Assembly (NCBI GenBank): GCA_003184365.1
Contig: NKYR01000078.1
Location: 4,167 to 68,166, forward strand
DNA from: Evernia prunastri
Lineage: Eukaryota > Ascomycota > Lecanoromycetes > Lecanorales > Parmeliaceae
Reading direction: 5' to 3'
Length of the DNA stretch: 64,000 nucleotides
Both the position numbers and the translations under genes were made by a program. Position 1 is the first letter of the stretch. Every line of letters starts with the position of its first letter. This document shows positions 47,445 to 59,900 of this stretch, one piece after another. The notes beneath the pieces were generated by a model. The model had not been told where the DNA came from and made no database searches. It was given only the letters and a program-made list of their open reading frames with translations.

Positions 47445-49634
47445 ATGCTTTGCCTACTCAACGGTTCTCTTGGGCGATGCACTGGGTGGGTTACGCTCTG
47501 TACAGTTATAAAAAAGGGAGGTCAGTATTTGTGCGGCTACGAAGACGGAAGTGTTTTCTGTACCACGCTGGTTGTGACTTTGGCGGCTGCCCGGCAATAC
47601 ATCGACATCCCGCTGCTTTCAACATAGCACCGTTCACCAAGGAAGCGACTCGGAACTTGAATTTTTCTGTGGCCATTCTTGATGCGCGGCCGTTCCTTGT
47701 CTCGAGAAGATCGGAAAAGTTTGTACATAAAATTTTTTACCGTAGACTTTCACGGTCCAAAATATTACCGTGTCGATAAAAAGCAACATCTTGATACCCT
47801 TCAGCAATCAATCCTCCGTCATTTGACTGAGTACGATATAACTTTACCAGCGAAGGCGGACCAGATAAATCAGCTTGTTTATACAAGGCCCAACATAATT
47901 CCAACGTACCATTGAGTCTCAGGCACCAGCAACCTCAGATCCATCCATCGGCCCCTAATGCAAGGGCAATATAAACCTAATCCCCCAAAGTCTCTTTATC
48001 AATCCAACCACATTTTTGCCACAGCACACCGCAGCCTCCTGGTAGAATGAATCTTACCGGCCATTCTTGTCAATACTCGCCGAGCACCGCGGGAGGTCGT
48101 CGGATTAAAATACCTTCGGTGCGGCGCTGCGTTGGTTTTGGTTCCTGGGTGAGACGTACGGACGGGGTTGCTGCGGGTGAGACGGACGAGCGAAAGTGAG
48201 ACGGAGGACAAGATCGCGGCTTTGCATTGGTGGTACGTACCTGCATGCTAGTGCTTGTGGGGTGAGATGCTTGTTTTGTAATGTAATCCGCCTTGTTTTT
48301 GGTGTAAGTGAGGCAGATTTGTCTTAGCTAATAGAACCAAATGGGTCTGTCGGTGTGTCCCGGGTCGGTATTAGACTTTTTAGTAACATAGATCTTGGTT
48401 GCTCTGGCTGAGTGGTTGCTTATTCTCTCGATAGGTGCTGATAGCGTCGCAAGACGATCCGATCTTGATGTTCATCACAACTCGTATGAGGGGTTGGACT
48501 GCGGTTCGAGGACGCTCCGGCTTCTGCGGTAGAGTTGGCTCTGGCAGCTCTGAATAGTGGGTCTGGTAGATTGAGGTTGAACTTTTCTGAAACATCCGAA
48601 GGTTGAGAATTTCTGTGACATGGGCTGTCTTTGAAGAGGATCGAGTCTTTTTGTCCGGTTGCAGACTCTCTTCTCGTTTCATCCATGGTCACGATGAGAT
48701 ATCCGATCCCTGCTCCAGCTGATGACAACATCTCTCATACCTCTCACCAGCTACATCTAGCGCGCAATCATCGCGCGCGGTACGCAGGACCCTCTTGAGT
48801 CATATGGATAGAGTATGTCCTTGGTATCCAGACCTGAGCTCGGGGCACCGTCCTCGACAGCCTGCGGGATCATGGCATAGCAGAGGTTCCCAAAGACACT
48901 ATATAGGGCTGTTACCATTGTGGTGGGGAGAAAGGAAGAGTCGTTGAAAGGATCAGGGCGCAGTCTTTACACTAAAAGTTAGCATGAAGACAAAAGTGGT
49001 ATTTACAGCAACGGACTAAATCGGAAAACCTTCCACGGATTTTGACCAAAGGGACGAATGGCAACATGGTGGGAAGATTGAAGGTGCTGAGAGTGATGGG
49101 GCTTTTTCGAGCTGACGGCACTTGTCCTCGCGTCTTCCAAGATCAGTATCTCGATTGGTTTAGAAAATACATGGAAAATGTAGGACTGATCCGAGAGTGC
49201 GTACTCCGGATTCCAGACATTCTCATAGCCGGTATTCGCTTGCCAAATCGATATGATCAATGCTTCTGGAGGAGTGTCGCATTCACCGGACACTGACCCA
49301 ACGTTCTACAGCCACTGCTCAACGCAACTGGGCCCCCTTCGGCATCCAAGGTCAAGTATATTTGTTTATTTTCACCTACGTGCATAAGTCAATTGCCTGA
49401 CTGGAAGCACGGTTATAACGACGTGATTTCGATTATCTTCCGACAGATGTACCACTCACCCAATTCATGGACAGAACCCGTCATGCCATTTCGAATACAC
49501 TTCGTAAAGACCTCGACCGCTGCAGCCCAAATGTCAAACCAGCTGGTTTTGTCGAGCAGGAACTGTCGTCCCTTGGAAACATTCAGGGCGCATGATGGGC
49601 CGATTTCCGCTGAGTTAGAGAAGATATGTCAGTT
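47445..49634. other. Intergenic
   Basis: No gene supported over about 2.2 kb. A 103-codon minus frame (48731-48420, starting MLSSAGAGIGYLIV) has no motif and is left unannotated. Confidence 0.4.
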
Positions 49635-50378
49635 TTAGACGATCATCGAACAGCCAGAGCTAGAATGTTGGCAAACGGGAAAGGTGCTGGACTGACGAAA
49701 GAAAAAGGTCCTCGGGAGAACGTGAGATCGGACTGATTCCTGACGATCTTTGCTGAACGCGAACGTATCCTTCTGCCTTCTGGCCGGCATCGTCTGGAGC
49801 ACATTTTCGCAGAATGGCGCGAACGGTATCACCTCCGGATAAGGCTCGCACACCGCCTTGGGCTCGTATGCCGTGATAACCACTACCAGCAAGCCTCGCC
49901 GGCTGAAGCGCGATGCGGCTCCTCCCTTCCCTTGTAGATCAACGCAGTGATCGAGCACGCCTTTCGCCGCTTCGGACACCTCGAGGTTCGTCGCCGAGTC
50001 GCCGTCCGTAAGCCGTTGGTCGGAATCACGCAGGGCGCGTATGTCAATGGCGCAGAGAGCATCGCCGCTGAGGTAACGGACGGGCAGCCCAACGTCTATG
50101 TGGGCACCCGCAGCAATGTCTGTTCGTAAGCCGTATAAGTGTAAGTCGCTGTTCCGTGGCATCTGCATCCACGCGTTGCTGCAGCTGCTCCATTTGAGCC
50201 CAGTGCCATAGGTTATGCGACAAGTTACGTCCCCCGAGGTCACATTCGAAAGGGTCGTATTGACGATGTCCAGGGTGGGGGTCAAACTTCTGGGAACAGC
50301 CTTGGTCGGTGATGGCGAGAGCGCGCAGAAGGACGAGCTGAAGGCTGAGCACCAGAGAGCGACGTCGAGAAACTTCAT
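49635..50378 (-). CDS. Predicted secreted protein
   Basis: A single frame of 247 residues from ATG 50378. MKFLDVALWCSAFSSSFCAL is a plausible signal peptide. The mature part has TYGTGLKWSSCSNAWMQMPR, VGLPVRYLSGDALCAIDI, AAKGVLDHCVDL and LLVVVITAYEPKAVCEPYPE, with regularly spaced cysteines suited to disulphides. I associate this YG.GL.-C-NAW and PVRYLS-D-LC-I layout with an unnamed group of secreted ascomycete proteins; the function is unknown. After CENVLQTMPARRQKDTF the C-terminus looks unusual and could contain an unrecognised intron or a shift. It has no introns in this model and is likely extracellular. Confidence 0.6.
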   Translation of the reverse strand: MKFLDVALWCSAFSSSFCALSPSPTKAVPRSLTPTLDIVNTTLSNVTSGDVTCRITYGTGLKWSSCSNAWMQMPRNSDLHLYGLRTDIAAGAHIDVGLPVRYLSGDALCAIDIRALRDSDQRLTDGDSATNLEVSEAAKGVLDHCVDLQGKGGAASRFSRRGLLVVVITAYEPKAVCEPYPEVIPFAPFCENVLQTMPARRQKDTFAFSKDRQESVRSHVLPRTFFFRQSSTFPVCQHSSSGCSMIV

Positions 50379-51138
50379 GGATCTTACGCACTAGCGAGTG
50401 CCACATACTTAGATCATGCGAACATAAATGCTTGTACTGGACGTGGCCTCGCAGGAAAATTATGTGCGAACCTTCGGGGATCTTGATAAGAAGCGGTTAA
50501 TAGTCAAGCGTCTCGCGTCTCAACATACCACTAGTCTACTGTATTAGCGATACGCGCGCTATCTATGGACGAACATATGCCCGCCAACAGTGAGATACAG
50601 TCTAGGCAATAATGAGGATAGACCGAGGACTATGAGACGCGGCGGGAAGAAGATTAGATACCAGATGTCGCGTACGATCATGTCATTAACCAAACCCTAT
50701 TTCTAATGCCAAACTCGGTCGCGTATTGCTCGATGATATAATGATCGTTGATTGCACATTTGCTTCCTCGCTAATAAACTACAATTCACCAAGCGTGTTC
50801 TTTGCTCGATATGTTTCGGCCTTCGTCACACTCTATTAGGTAGAAGTGTTCCGGGTCTAGTAGTCGACCCGTTGCCTTTGCCACCTATGAGTAATATCAG
50901 ATCTGCAACTCGCTAGGAACTTTCGACAGAATGTGCAAATCGTTTGTTTACCGGCCTGTCATCCATGTCCATCGGTAAGTACATCTTCGATTCTCTTTGG
51001 ACTTTTGCCTTGACCTCCTCTTGCTTCTTGACCAATATATAGCGGTTGCGAAACACAATCGATTCCTACATTCCCACTTTGGCTATCCATATCAGGCTGG
51101 TCCCGCCCTATCCGCGTTTCCATTAATGCGTGTTCCGT
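50379..51138. other. Intergenic
   Basis: Nothing recognised. Confidence 0.35.
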
Positions 51139-52027
51139 CTATTCATTGGCCATCCAGCCTTCAAGTTGCTGTGGAAGACGCCGGTCTCCATCCAACTCGT
51201 GATGATTCCAGCCATGGAGCTGCTGCGGTGGTTGGAATCCAAATCCACCAACTCCCACAGACCTAGTGGTCATCATTTCCGAGTATTTTCTCTCCCATGT
51301 CTGAATGTCTGTCCTAAGGCTCTTCTTGTGCTTGCTTTGTCTCCACAACGAAAACAGAGTGACAACTAGTGCTAGTCCTAGGAACCCACCCAGTCCGGCG
51401 CCTAAACCTACTTCCCGTTTTAATGTTGATGACGACGCCGATGCCGATGGAGATGTTGATGCCAACGTCGTAGCGGTGGACCTGGAAGTCGCTGTGGCCG
51501 TTGTTGTAAACGAGGTGGTGTTCGTTTTATCGACGAATGTAGAAGTAGACTGGTTGATTATCACTGGTCCAGAATCGATAGCAAACGGGGACCTGCTTCC
51601 TTTCGTGCTACTTTCACAGCTGTTACTCGACGATTGCGCCTGGCCACAGCAAAACAGGTTGTAATCGTTTTGCACATATAGTGGGTATATCCATTGCCCA
51701 CTGGTTTGGCCAACTGGTAAGTGAATGTCAGCGCGAGTATTAAGTCGTACTCAGGTGTCTCCAGGGTCAAGGTCCACTTCACTCGGGGAGTTGTTTACCA
51801 TCTGCACAGTACTGCGAACACTCCTGACTTTGCCATGTTCTGTCAGTGCAGCTGCCTCTACTGATCATTGGACCACCAGTTTGTGCAAGGCACAGATGAT
51901 TTTCCAAGCATACATCACGGGAGTTACAGCAACCGCTGGCCCCGCCGTTGATAGAGGAAGATTGACACGGACTGTCGCTGGTGGCTTCCGCGCCGTTGGG
52001 AAAATAGCACGTCCGAGTACCAGACAT
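51139..52027 (-). CDS. Cys-rich single-pass membrane protein with Ser/Thr stalk, 2 exons
   Basis: Exons 52027-51799 and 51713-51139 join in phase 1 (donor GTAAAC, branch GCTGACA, acceptor TTACCAG) and give about 267 residues. The ectodomain is Cys-rich: CYFPNGAEATSDSPCQ, SGCCNSRDVCLENHLC, RGSCTDRTWQSQECSQYC, then NDYNLFCCGQ. A Ser/Thr-rich stalk with a run of TATATSRSTATT likely carries O-glycans. A membrane helix (VGLGAGLGGFLGLALVVTLF) is followed by a basic WRQSKHKKS and a cytosolic tail. This layout is common in ascomycete surface proteins, possibly wall-sensing ones. The annotated ATG gives no signal peptide, and an in-frame stop lies just upstream, so a 5' exon with the signal sequence is probably missing from the model. 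Confidence 0.65.
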
Positions 52028-53591
52028 CAGTATTTTTTCGAGATCAACAAGAGAACAGGTGAGATAAGGTTATTGTTTGATTTCAGTGCCCAGTTTGCGA
52101 TCGAAAAGAGTGCGAGTAGAGTATCCTGCGTGTTTGATTCTTTCCGGTTTATGCACTTTGCTACGAGGTGGATCAGAGCCTTTTTCAGTGGACACCGTTG
52201 CAACAAGGCCGATGATCAGCCTCGGACAAAGAAAAGTAGGTTATGCTCGGACGATCTAAGTATGAGGATTTTCAGACCTGCTCCCCATGATTTGAAGGCG
52301 AGATATATAAAGCCATCTGGTGAGTTGAGACACAGCCCCCCTATTCCATCCGACCCCCCTGAGCATTGCAGTGATTCTATACAAACCACAACTTGCATCA
52401 TGCATGACCCGCCTCTTGCATGACCCACCCCTCGCATGCATGATTCATTACCGTCTGGATTTGGTTCAAAAGGATTTATCGATGTTTATATGGAATGGTG
52501 TGGATGCTACTTATACACAAATGAAGCCCCTAATTTGCCCCATGACGGATAGCTTCAACACAAGAGTCCCAAGTCATTTCCAACATTGACATGTATAACC
52601 TATTGCATGTGCGATCCTCAATACATCGCCCTCTTCATGATCTCAAAGAAGTGCAGCCAAGCTACCAGAAAATCAACCAACCAATCAATCAAGGCTGCGA
52701 CAGCGATTTTGATGAGTAAGAAAGCAACAGGATAGTCGTCTTGAAGATAGTCGAAACACTCAAAGACTTAAGTACAGTAAATCCTACCGAGGTGTCTTTC
52801 GACTGCCGATAATCTGTTCTATGAGGATCGCAGAGAATATAATCCGAGATCCCACCTCCCACGACATCGCCGCACCGATCATCGCGGGACCTAACTTGAA
52901 GAGGCAGTTGCGACACTCCTTTAAATCCTTCGATCCTTCTTGTCGGGCTGGCCCCTCGCTTAAACTGCGTCCTCGCCAGTACTTTATCTCATTACTTCTT
53001 TTCTGTATTGTGAACAATCATGGTCAGGGTACACGACTTATGGAACTGTTTACTGTCCGCCTCCTAGGCTTTGATAGCAATCCCTCCGACATTGAAGAGC
53101 GCATTTACTAAAGGAAAAAAGGACTGGACAGGCTGATGTTCCTCAGCCTGAAATGCTCGTGGGGTGGTATCGGAGCTAAATGCTGATGCCACATGTTCTA
53201 GTCGTGCCACGTAGTTACATGGCCAGCTGGGTAGCTATCTAGCGCATCTTTAAGCTTGACTTTGGAGCCCGACCAGATGTTAGTTGACATGGAACCTGTA
53301 CGTCGGTGCAGCAGGAGATCCTTGCTTCTGCAAGATCCAGTCACCCACACTCCGTCGTTCGTTCATTTCCTATTCGTCCATTTCTTCATCGGACTCTTGA
53401 AACGGGTTTGTAACCAACTGGGCATGTCTTACCTGCATGCTGTACCTCATGTACGTGCCATGGACTTGCAGTCGACTGCATCATTGATCTATGGCCATCC
53501 TTTAAACCATGTCCAACCATTTGTCTCCCTGTGTGACCTTCGTATTTTCATCGGCTCAAATATTCACTGAGCTTTCGCTTCTTCAATTTCC
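52028..53591. other. Intergenic, with a short direct repeat
   Basis: No gene supported. It contains the two-unit direct repeat at 52401-52432. Confidence 0.35.
52401..52432 (+). repeat. Two-copy 16-bp direct repeat
   Basis: TGCATGACCCGCCTCT and TGCATGACCCACCCCT are directly adjacent, differing at two positions, with further GCATGCATGA-type sequence after them. This is a minor tandem duplication. Confidence 0.5.
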
Positions 53592-55108
53592 ATGTCTTCT
53601 ATTATTCCCCCGATCCCCCCGGGCCTCGAATTATACGAGAGCAAAGCTCCCCAGTGCTATGCGGCCGCCATAGCAACCTACCTCATTGCTTTGGTAGCCG
53701 TAGTGCTGCGATTTTGGGCGAGGAGGCTGATGAAAACCTACTTCTGGCTGGATGACTGGACGGTAGCTGGGGCACTGGTAGGATACCAATGGAGACACCG
53801 GAACCCGATCATTCAACATGCGCTAACCATCCTAACAGGTGCTTGCGACTGGATCCTTCATTGGTACACTTGTCTGTAAGATTGACCAAGAACTTCATCG
53901 ACGAGGCTATGGTGAAGTGCTGAATCGACGTACAACAGGGCTCCATCAGGGGCTTGGACGTCACTTTGAAGTCCTTGGACCAAACTTTGCAACGGTGTTC
54001 GGCAAGAACTTCTGGACGGGGGAACTTCTCTATTGCCTAACCATCGGCCTTGTGAAAATCTCCATCCTGGCATTCTATTGGCGGCTTTTTAGAGTCTCGG
54101 TTCGCATTCCGATTTACATACTGGGTGCTGTGACGGTATGCTGGGAGGTCGGCGTTGTAAGTCCTCTCACCCCTTTACTGAGATAGTGTTTCGTCCTGAC
54201 CAGCGGACCACGAAGATCTTGGCTACGGTGTTACAATGCATCCCCGTCGCAGGGTTCTGGGACCCTACCATTCAAGCAAAGTGCGTGAACCCCAAGCATG
54301 CATTTCTCGGCAATTCGGTCCCCAACATCGCAACGGATGTGGCGCTCCTTGTTCTCCCGGTTCCATATATCTGGCGGTTACACAGGACTGCCTCCCAGAA
54401 GGTAGTCTTGACAGGTATATTCATGCTGGGGGGGCTGTAAGTCACGAATTTCATCGCTGTATGACTCGTTCGTCTGACCCCCTTGGGGAAAAGCGTCACG
54501 GTAATTTCGATCGTCCGCCTCACAATCCTCCTTAAGATCGACCTCAATTCCCCTGACGTCGACTACAACTTCGTCGGTTTCGTCAGCTGGAGCATCGCCG
54601 AGAGCAACATGGCCATCGTCGCCGGTAAGACTTTCCTCTCCTACCCACCCCTAAACCCCACACTACCACAAAGGGAATCGAAGCAGCTAAACAAGCGCAC
54701 CCCTGCACAGCTTGTCTCCCCTCCCTCCGCCCCATCCTCTCCCTGATCCTCTACGGCGACCCGAACCCTTCCCTTCGCAACTCCAAAGACCCCAGAGCCT
54801 TCACCACGAGCACCAGCGCCCGATCTTGGATAACACCCTCGGCGGCCGTCGTCGTCGGGCAACCCCATCACGGACGCCCGAGCAGCAGCATGAGCGATAG
54901 CCAGCGCAACCTTGTGTCGGTTCCCGAGGAGGCGTTGGCTTTCGCGGCCACGAAGCAAAGCCATGGCGTCGCTGTTGCGGGGCCCGGGGGTCGTAGGGTA
55001 GACGGGGATGATGAGCGTGACATCGAAATGCAGACGGGGGCGATGCGGGAAAAGAGCGGCATCCAGGTGCGGAGAGATGTTACCGTGCTGTCTACGCGGG
55101 ATAGGTAA
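53592..55108 (+). CDS. Fungal rhodopsin-domain (PTH11-like) membrane receptor, 5 exons
   Basis: Exons 53592-53777, 53839-54156, 54204-54436, 54494-54624 and 54711-55108 join with agreeing phases to about 421 residues. There is no CFEM domain in front; the protein starts MSSIIPPIPPGLELYE. Seven hydrophobic segments are readable, including YAAAIATYLIALVAVVLRFW, LYCLTIGLVKISILAFYWRL, IPIYILGAVTVCWEVGV, IATDVALLVLPVPYIWRLHR and VVLTGIFMLGGL. Family motifs are present: WLDDWTVAGA after TM1, KISILAFYWRLF, and the IVRLTILLKIDL then WSIAESNMAIVAGCLPSLRP near TM7. A ~110-residue cytosolic tail follows. These proteins are plasma-membrane GPCR-like sensors, Pth11 of Magnaporthe being the best known, that cue surface recognition and metabolism. 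It appears intact. Confidence 0.85.
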
Positions 55109-56976
55109 AGGGTGTCGGCAAGGGGGGCTTCTTCTGATGGCCACTAGGTGTTGGGCGGCGGCTGTTCTTCGTCCCGTGTCTCTATTTGATGGTATTTTTT
55201 TCTACCCTGATCAATGGTGATGCAGCGCTGGAATTCAACAGAGCGCGAGATTGAACACGAAAGGTTCCGTTGACAATGTCGCTTCGTCCGTTCCTCGCAT
55301 TTGCACTTGTGACACGCCAGTCTGCGCTTTGGATTTCGTGATTCTGACGGAAAGTAAAAGCCTGCTACAGATGTGAGCCTCTGTTGCTAAGCCGCAATCT
55401 TTCACATCGCTGTGTCGCGCAATGAAAGAGTGGATGTCGTAATTTCTGTTTCTTTCATTGGCGATACCCATGTAGTATGAGGATTTCCCGAAGACGAACG
55501 GCACCCTTCTCCCTTTCGTCATCCACGAAGACTTGGTCAGTCGTGGCGTTTAGGTCCCAGATGCAGCGCTGATGGCGCTAGCCCACGCGCTCTTGCTGAT
55601 CATCGCCCTTCCAGCCGCTTTACGAGTCGCTTTCAATTTCCAGACTCCGGATGAGAAGGATCTCGAGCCTCCGCATCCTCGCCTGCGGGGGAGTTGTTCG
55701 TCGTCAATCTATATCTCCCAAGACGTCGATGACGTCGGCTTCGAGCCCTCATCGTTGGAAAAAGGGCTCTTCGTGCCAAATGTAAAGTGCGAATGACAAG
55801 GTGTGTTCGTAGAAGGTGGGTGAGACACGCTATGTCTCGAATTGATATGATCTCTACCGGTACGCAGTAACAACCGCGAGAATGGATTCCTTATGTTTAA
55901 GGAGTCAGTGAGACGTACTGACAAGTCTGTTGCTGCAAGAAGTTTTTTAGGGAAAAGGAGGATTTTAGCATGTGGTATATAGCTGTTGGTTCTGTGGCTC
56001 CTGACCTTGCGCCTCGTCTTACACATAGGTCAATTGCATTCGTTCGCATGAGTGGGGTTTCGTGTAAATTCATCTCCGTGACGCATTCGATACTCAAGAG
56101 TTGCGGAAGAGACTTCGCAGGCACTTCCGGGCTGCACCTTTCAATAGGATTGTCACTTGATGCAGGTGGTTGCCGCACAAAGAAGCATACTGGAGCTGTG
56201 TGCGTGAGATGACGTGGAGGCTGTGTTACCGTGTAATTCTTATTTGTCGGATGCGTTGGACGTTGATGTAGAGCGGCTACTTGGTGAGCCTGGTTGCTTT
56301 TGTAAGAGTTTGACAGAGTGAGGGAAGCGGAACGTTGGAAGCTATTTCTCGCAATGATTTTTCGTCTTGGCGGTCCCTCAGATTTTGACCACGTAGGAAC
56401 TGTTTCGCACGCCCGCAGTCATATATCCTGGTCATACTGCCTCTGTAATTGTTATAGTAAGCAGTGTATGGTTGTAAAAGGCATGCGGTACATAGCCTGT
56501 TCTTGCTCATCTGGCTCGACGGCTACTAGTGATACCTGTGTCCTAGGCTTTTCCTTCTGGCTGTGTTCTATAGCCCCTTGAACGTAATAGAACAAATCGA
56601 AGTGGGTTTGAATCGGTCTTTATCAAATTCTGAGAGACGTTGCTGAAGGTTCTCTGGGAGGGGATACGTTAGAGTCAGAGGCTCAGGCGCCTGGCGAAGG
56701 CTGATAGCGCGATTCGATCTTCAGGCGTAAAGGACAGAATTGTCGGTTGAGGGTTGGTGGGCCTAAGTGCTGTCACGATATCTATAGGTCACAGTAGAGG
56801 TTTGTGAGCGGGGGAGTATTGAGCTTGCTGTCTACCTTCGAGTTTGATGAAACCGTCCATTTCAGTGATTTTCTAGAGTATTCTAGACCCGAAACTCCTT
56901 GTAGATAGCTGGATATTGAATCATGCCGCCTGTTCTCCCCGTGCGAACCTCTTCTCGCAATTTTTCTGGTGGCGAC
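55109..56976. other. Intergenic
   Basis: No gene supported over about 1.9 kb. Short open frames have no motifs. Confidence 0.35.
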
Positions 56977-59900
56977 CTAGGAGGCTCCGGGAGCAGATTT
57001 CACTTGGCAGGTTGATGCCGTTTGAGAGTCCTCAGCTGGAATAGGTGACGGCGAGTCAAGGCAGTCTGCGAAGTGGTGACGGATGACATCGATGAAGTCC
57101 ATTCCGAGATAGTTCTTCTTGGCAAGTGCCTCTTTTTCCTTGGCCATCCTCGAGTCATGCAACTCTCTTTCCCTCTTTGAATAATAAGCCGGATTAAGAT
57201 CCTTGTCCCAGCGATCGAAACAGTGGAATTCGCAGCGCTCTTCTGGCAGAAGTCCTGGAAGTATCTCTTCCAAGTCCTGCATGAAATTTTTCCAAAAGTT
57301 GCTCACGCCACCATGGTGCTCTTTGTAACGTTTCTTATAGCCTTGAAGAATAAGATCTAGCTGCTCTCTCAGCTCTGCGTCTTCTTCTTGTAGCTGCTTT
57401 CGACAACTTTCATCCATGACTGATCTTCGATGTACACAACATGTATGCGCCATGCCAAGACGATCGAAGACTTCCAGACGAACAACTTCTTCGTAACATT
57501 TTTCGGACTGAGTCTCATCCATGCCACAAAGAGAGAGCCACTTCTCTAGAGTCCTTAAGAGTGCGTCGCTACCGAACAATTTGCAGCTATCGTGACCAAC
57601 AAGGATATTATCACACCTCCAGATCTTGTGGATCGGGAGACATCCCGCAGATGAGCAGTAGCATTGACAGTCATCCGGAGAAAGTGGGTTGCAGAGCGAA
57701 GCTGACAGTCGAACCAATGATTCGAAGTTTTTAAAGAGCTGTTTTGAATCGTCATTTATCTTTCTCCGGTAGCTGTTTGCCAAGTAAAAGAGCACGTTTG
57801 GATACGGTGAGATACAAGAAAACTCTGCATTCGCTCCCTTGTCAAGAAACCAACCAACTATCGATGCCATGTCGTCGATCTCGGCTCCGCGTTGGAAGGA
57901 TTCACATGCTTGAAGGAGTGGAGTTCGCCCCCGTGGATCTAACAGATCTACCAGCTCAAATCCATTCGTGAAAAAGGATTGCAACGTTCTTGACGTAGGA
58001 AGATACGGTTGCAAATGAAGTAACGCATGGTAGATCGAGAGCCTTTTGCTCCAGCCATGAAATACAGTTGAGATTAAGTTTTGTGGGATGTCAACGCGCC
58101 TCTTCTGTAGTTCTTGGTAGGCTGCAGATGCCGCTGCATCTAGCGGTTTCTCATTCATTAGTCCCAGATTTTCTACCTCTTCTTCGGTCAATTCTCTGAT
58201 GGCAAGTTGTGCAAGAGCCTGTCGCCGTCGTGCAAAGGTCTGAACCACGACTTGTACCATCTTCGGGCTCGAGTCGTTTAAGTGTTCAAACACACTATGC
58301 CACACATTTCCATTACTAGGAAACTGGTCGGCCGCGAGGATCTTTTCGGTTGAACTTACATCGTCCATACGCACAAAGTGGTCAAAGACATCATCTGCAT
58401 CAAGACCGACGTCTAACAGCCTTTGTAGTCCAGTTGGCCAACCAATAGCCAATTCCGCAGGTGAGATTATTAGGTTGTCTGCACAAACTTCCGCGCCGCC
58501 TTGTGCCCTATGCTCTTCCTTCTGAAGAATGCAATTCATCTGAGCAAGCGAGCGACACGCTATGGCCCCCTCAAGTTGTCCATAACCGAAGTCTAGATGC
58601 AGGTCAGGGCTGAGCCTGGCCATTGTGTAGAGGGTACTTGCATCTCAAGAGTTGGGGGTAACGGTGGAATAATAATATCAAGTTTTCCCGTCCAGCTGCA
58701 GAGTAATGATATCCTTTCATTGTGCGGGTTACCTCTGATGCTTGATGATCGAAAGATTCTCGAATTGTCTCATACAACGGTATAGATTGATTTGAATTCA
58801 AGTTCGAGATTGCGATGTTCGCTGCCACGTCGAAGATAGTTGCAGGATCTCTTATCGTAGCTTCCAACCTTAAGACGACAGTGAGATGGACTTTTCAACA
58901 AGCGCAAGGATCTAGAGAACTCACGATAGATCTATACTTTGATATCCAGTCATCAGTCGTTGCGACACCGCGTGAACCTGCACACCGGCATCAATTAAAA
59001 GCTCAGCAAGGTTTTGAAGCTGAACCGAAAAATGGCGGAAGTGAGATCCGAGGAGCCCGATTAAGACGAATAGGGCCTTCACATGATCAATCAGCGATGT
59101 ATAACGATGATAGATTTCTTGGTGGATGCTTACATGAAGAAGTGTGTTCCCATACTCATCGCTATAGTATACACAGCTACGGCCGGTGCTGAGAAGAAGG
59201 GTCAATTCGTGACAGAGCTCAGGAATTTCGGCTTCTAAAAGCTCTACACTCCAATAAAAAAAGAATTCGCCGCCGCCATCAAATTGCCAGAATTGACCTT
59301 CCATCATCTTATACTTGGGGTTTTGACCATATATCCTACTCGCGCAACGATCTGGGAAGTTGTCGAGTAGCTGAAATGCCGGTGATTTCGACCTTTCAAC
59401 AGTGCCAAAGTACCTGAGTGGCGGTGCGATCGAGCCTCCGCCAGCACCGAATTTTGCACCGAATGTTATTTCGACTGTCCTCTGAATGAGTGGAAGTAGT
59501 CGGACAGATAAGGAATAGCTCCAGGACTCTATACATGACTAGCGATAGGGGCATGTTGTTGCGTGGGTGGCTTTGATGTCAGAAAAACCACTAAAGGGAC
59601 CCAACCGGCGGACTGATTGTTTGCGCGTTTTGGTACAGTTGCATCTCTTGGCCCTAGACCTCAAGCGTCGATCAGAACTACCCCCAAGTAGCTCCTCTGT
59701 TGTAGTCATCTTCTCGCATACACCTTTGAGCGAGCTGGGGGTTTAAATGAGCTGATTCCCGACTTCTGATGCAAGGTCGGCGTTATCCCTGCCAGTAAGT
59801 CGAGAAGTATTTGGTCGATTGGGGGCGATAGAGGACAAATTTCCCGTTATGAAGTCGAGCAATAGATCCCTGACTGATGCCACTTCTGCCCGCGTGCGCG

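Noticed and set aside
48380..48731. Two overlapping ~100-codon minus-strand frames
   Set aside because: No motif and no way to choose between the frames; length alone is not enough.
51305..51664. 119-codon plus-strand frame with an Asp/Val-rich stretch
   Set aside because: Antisense to the Ser/Thr stalk of the Cys-rich membrane protein.
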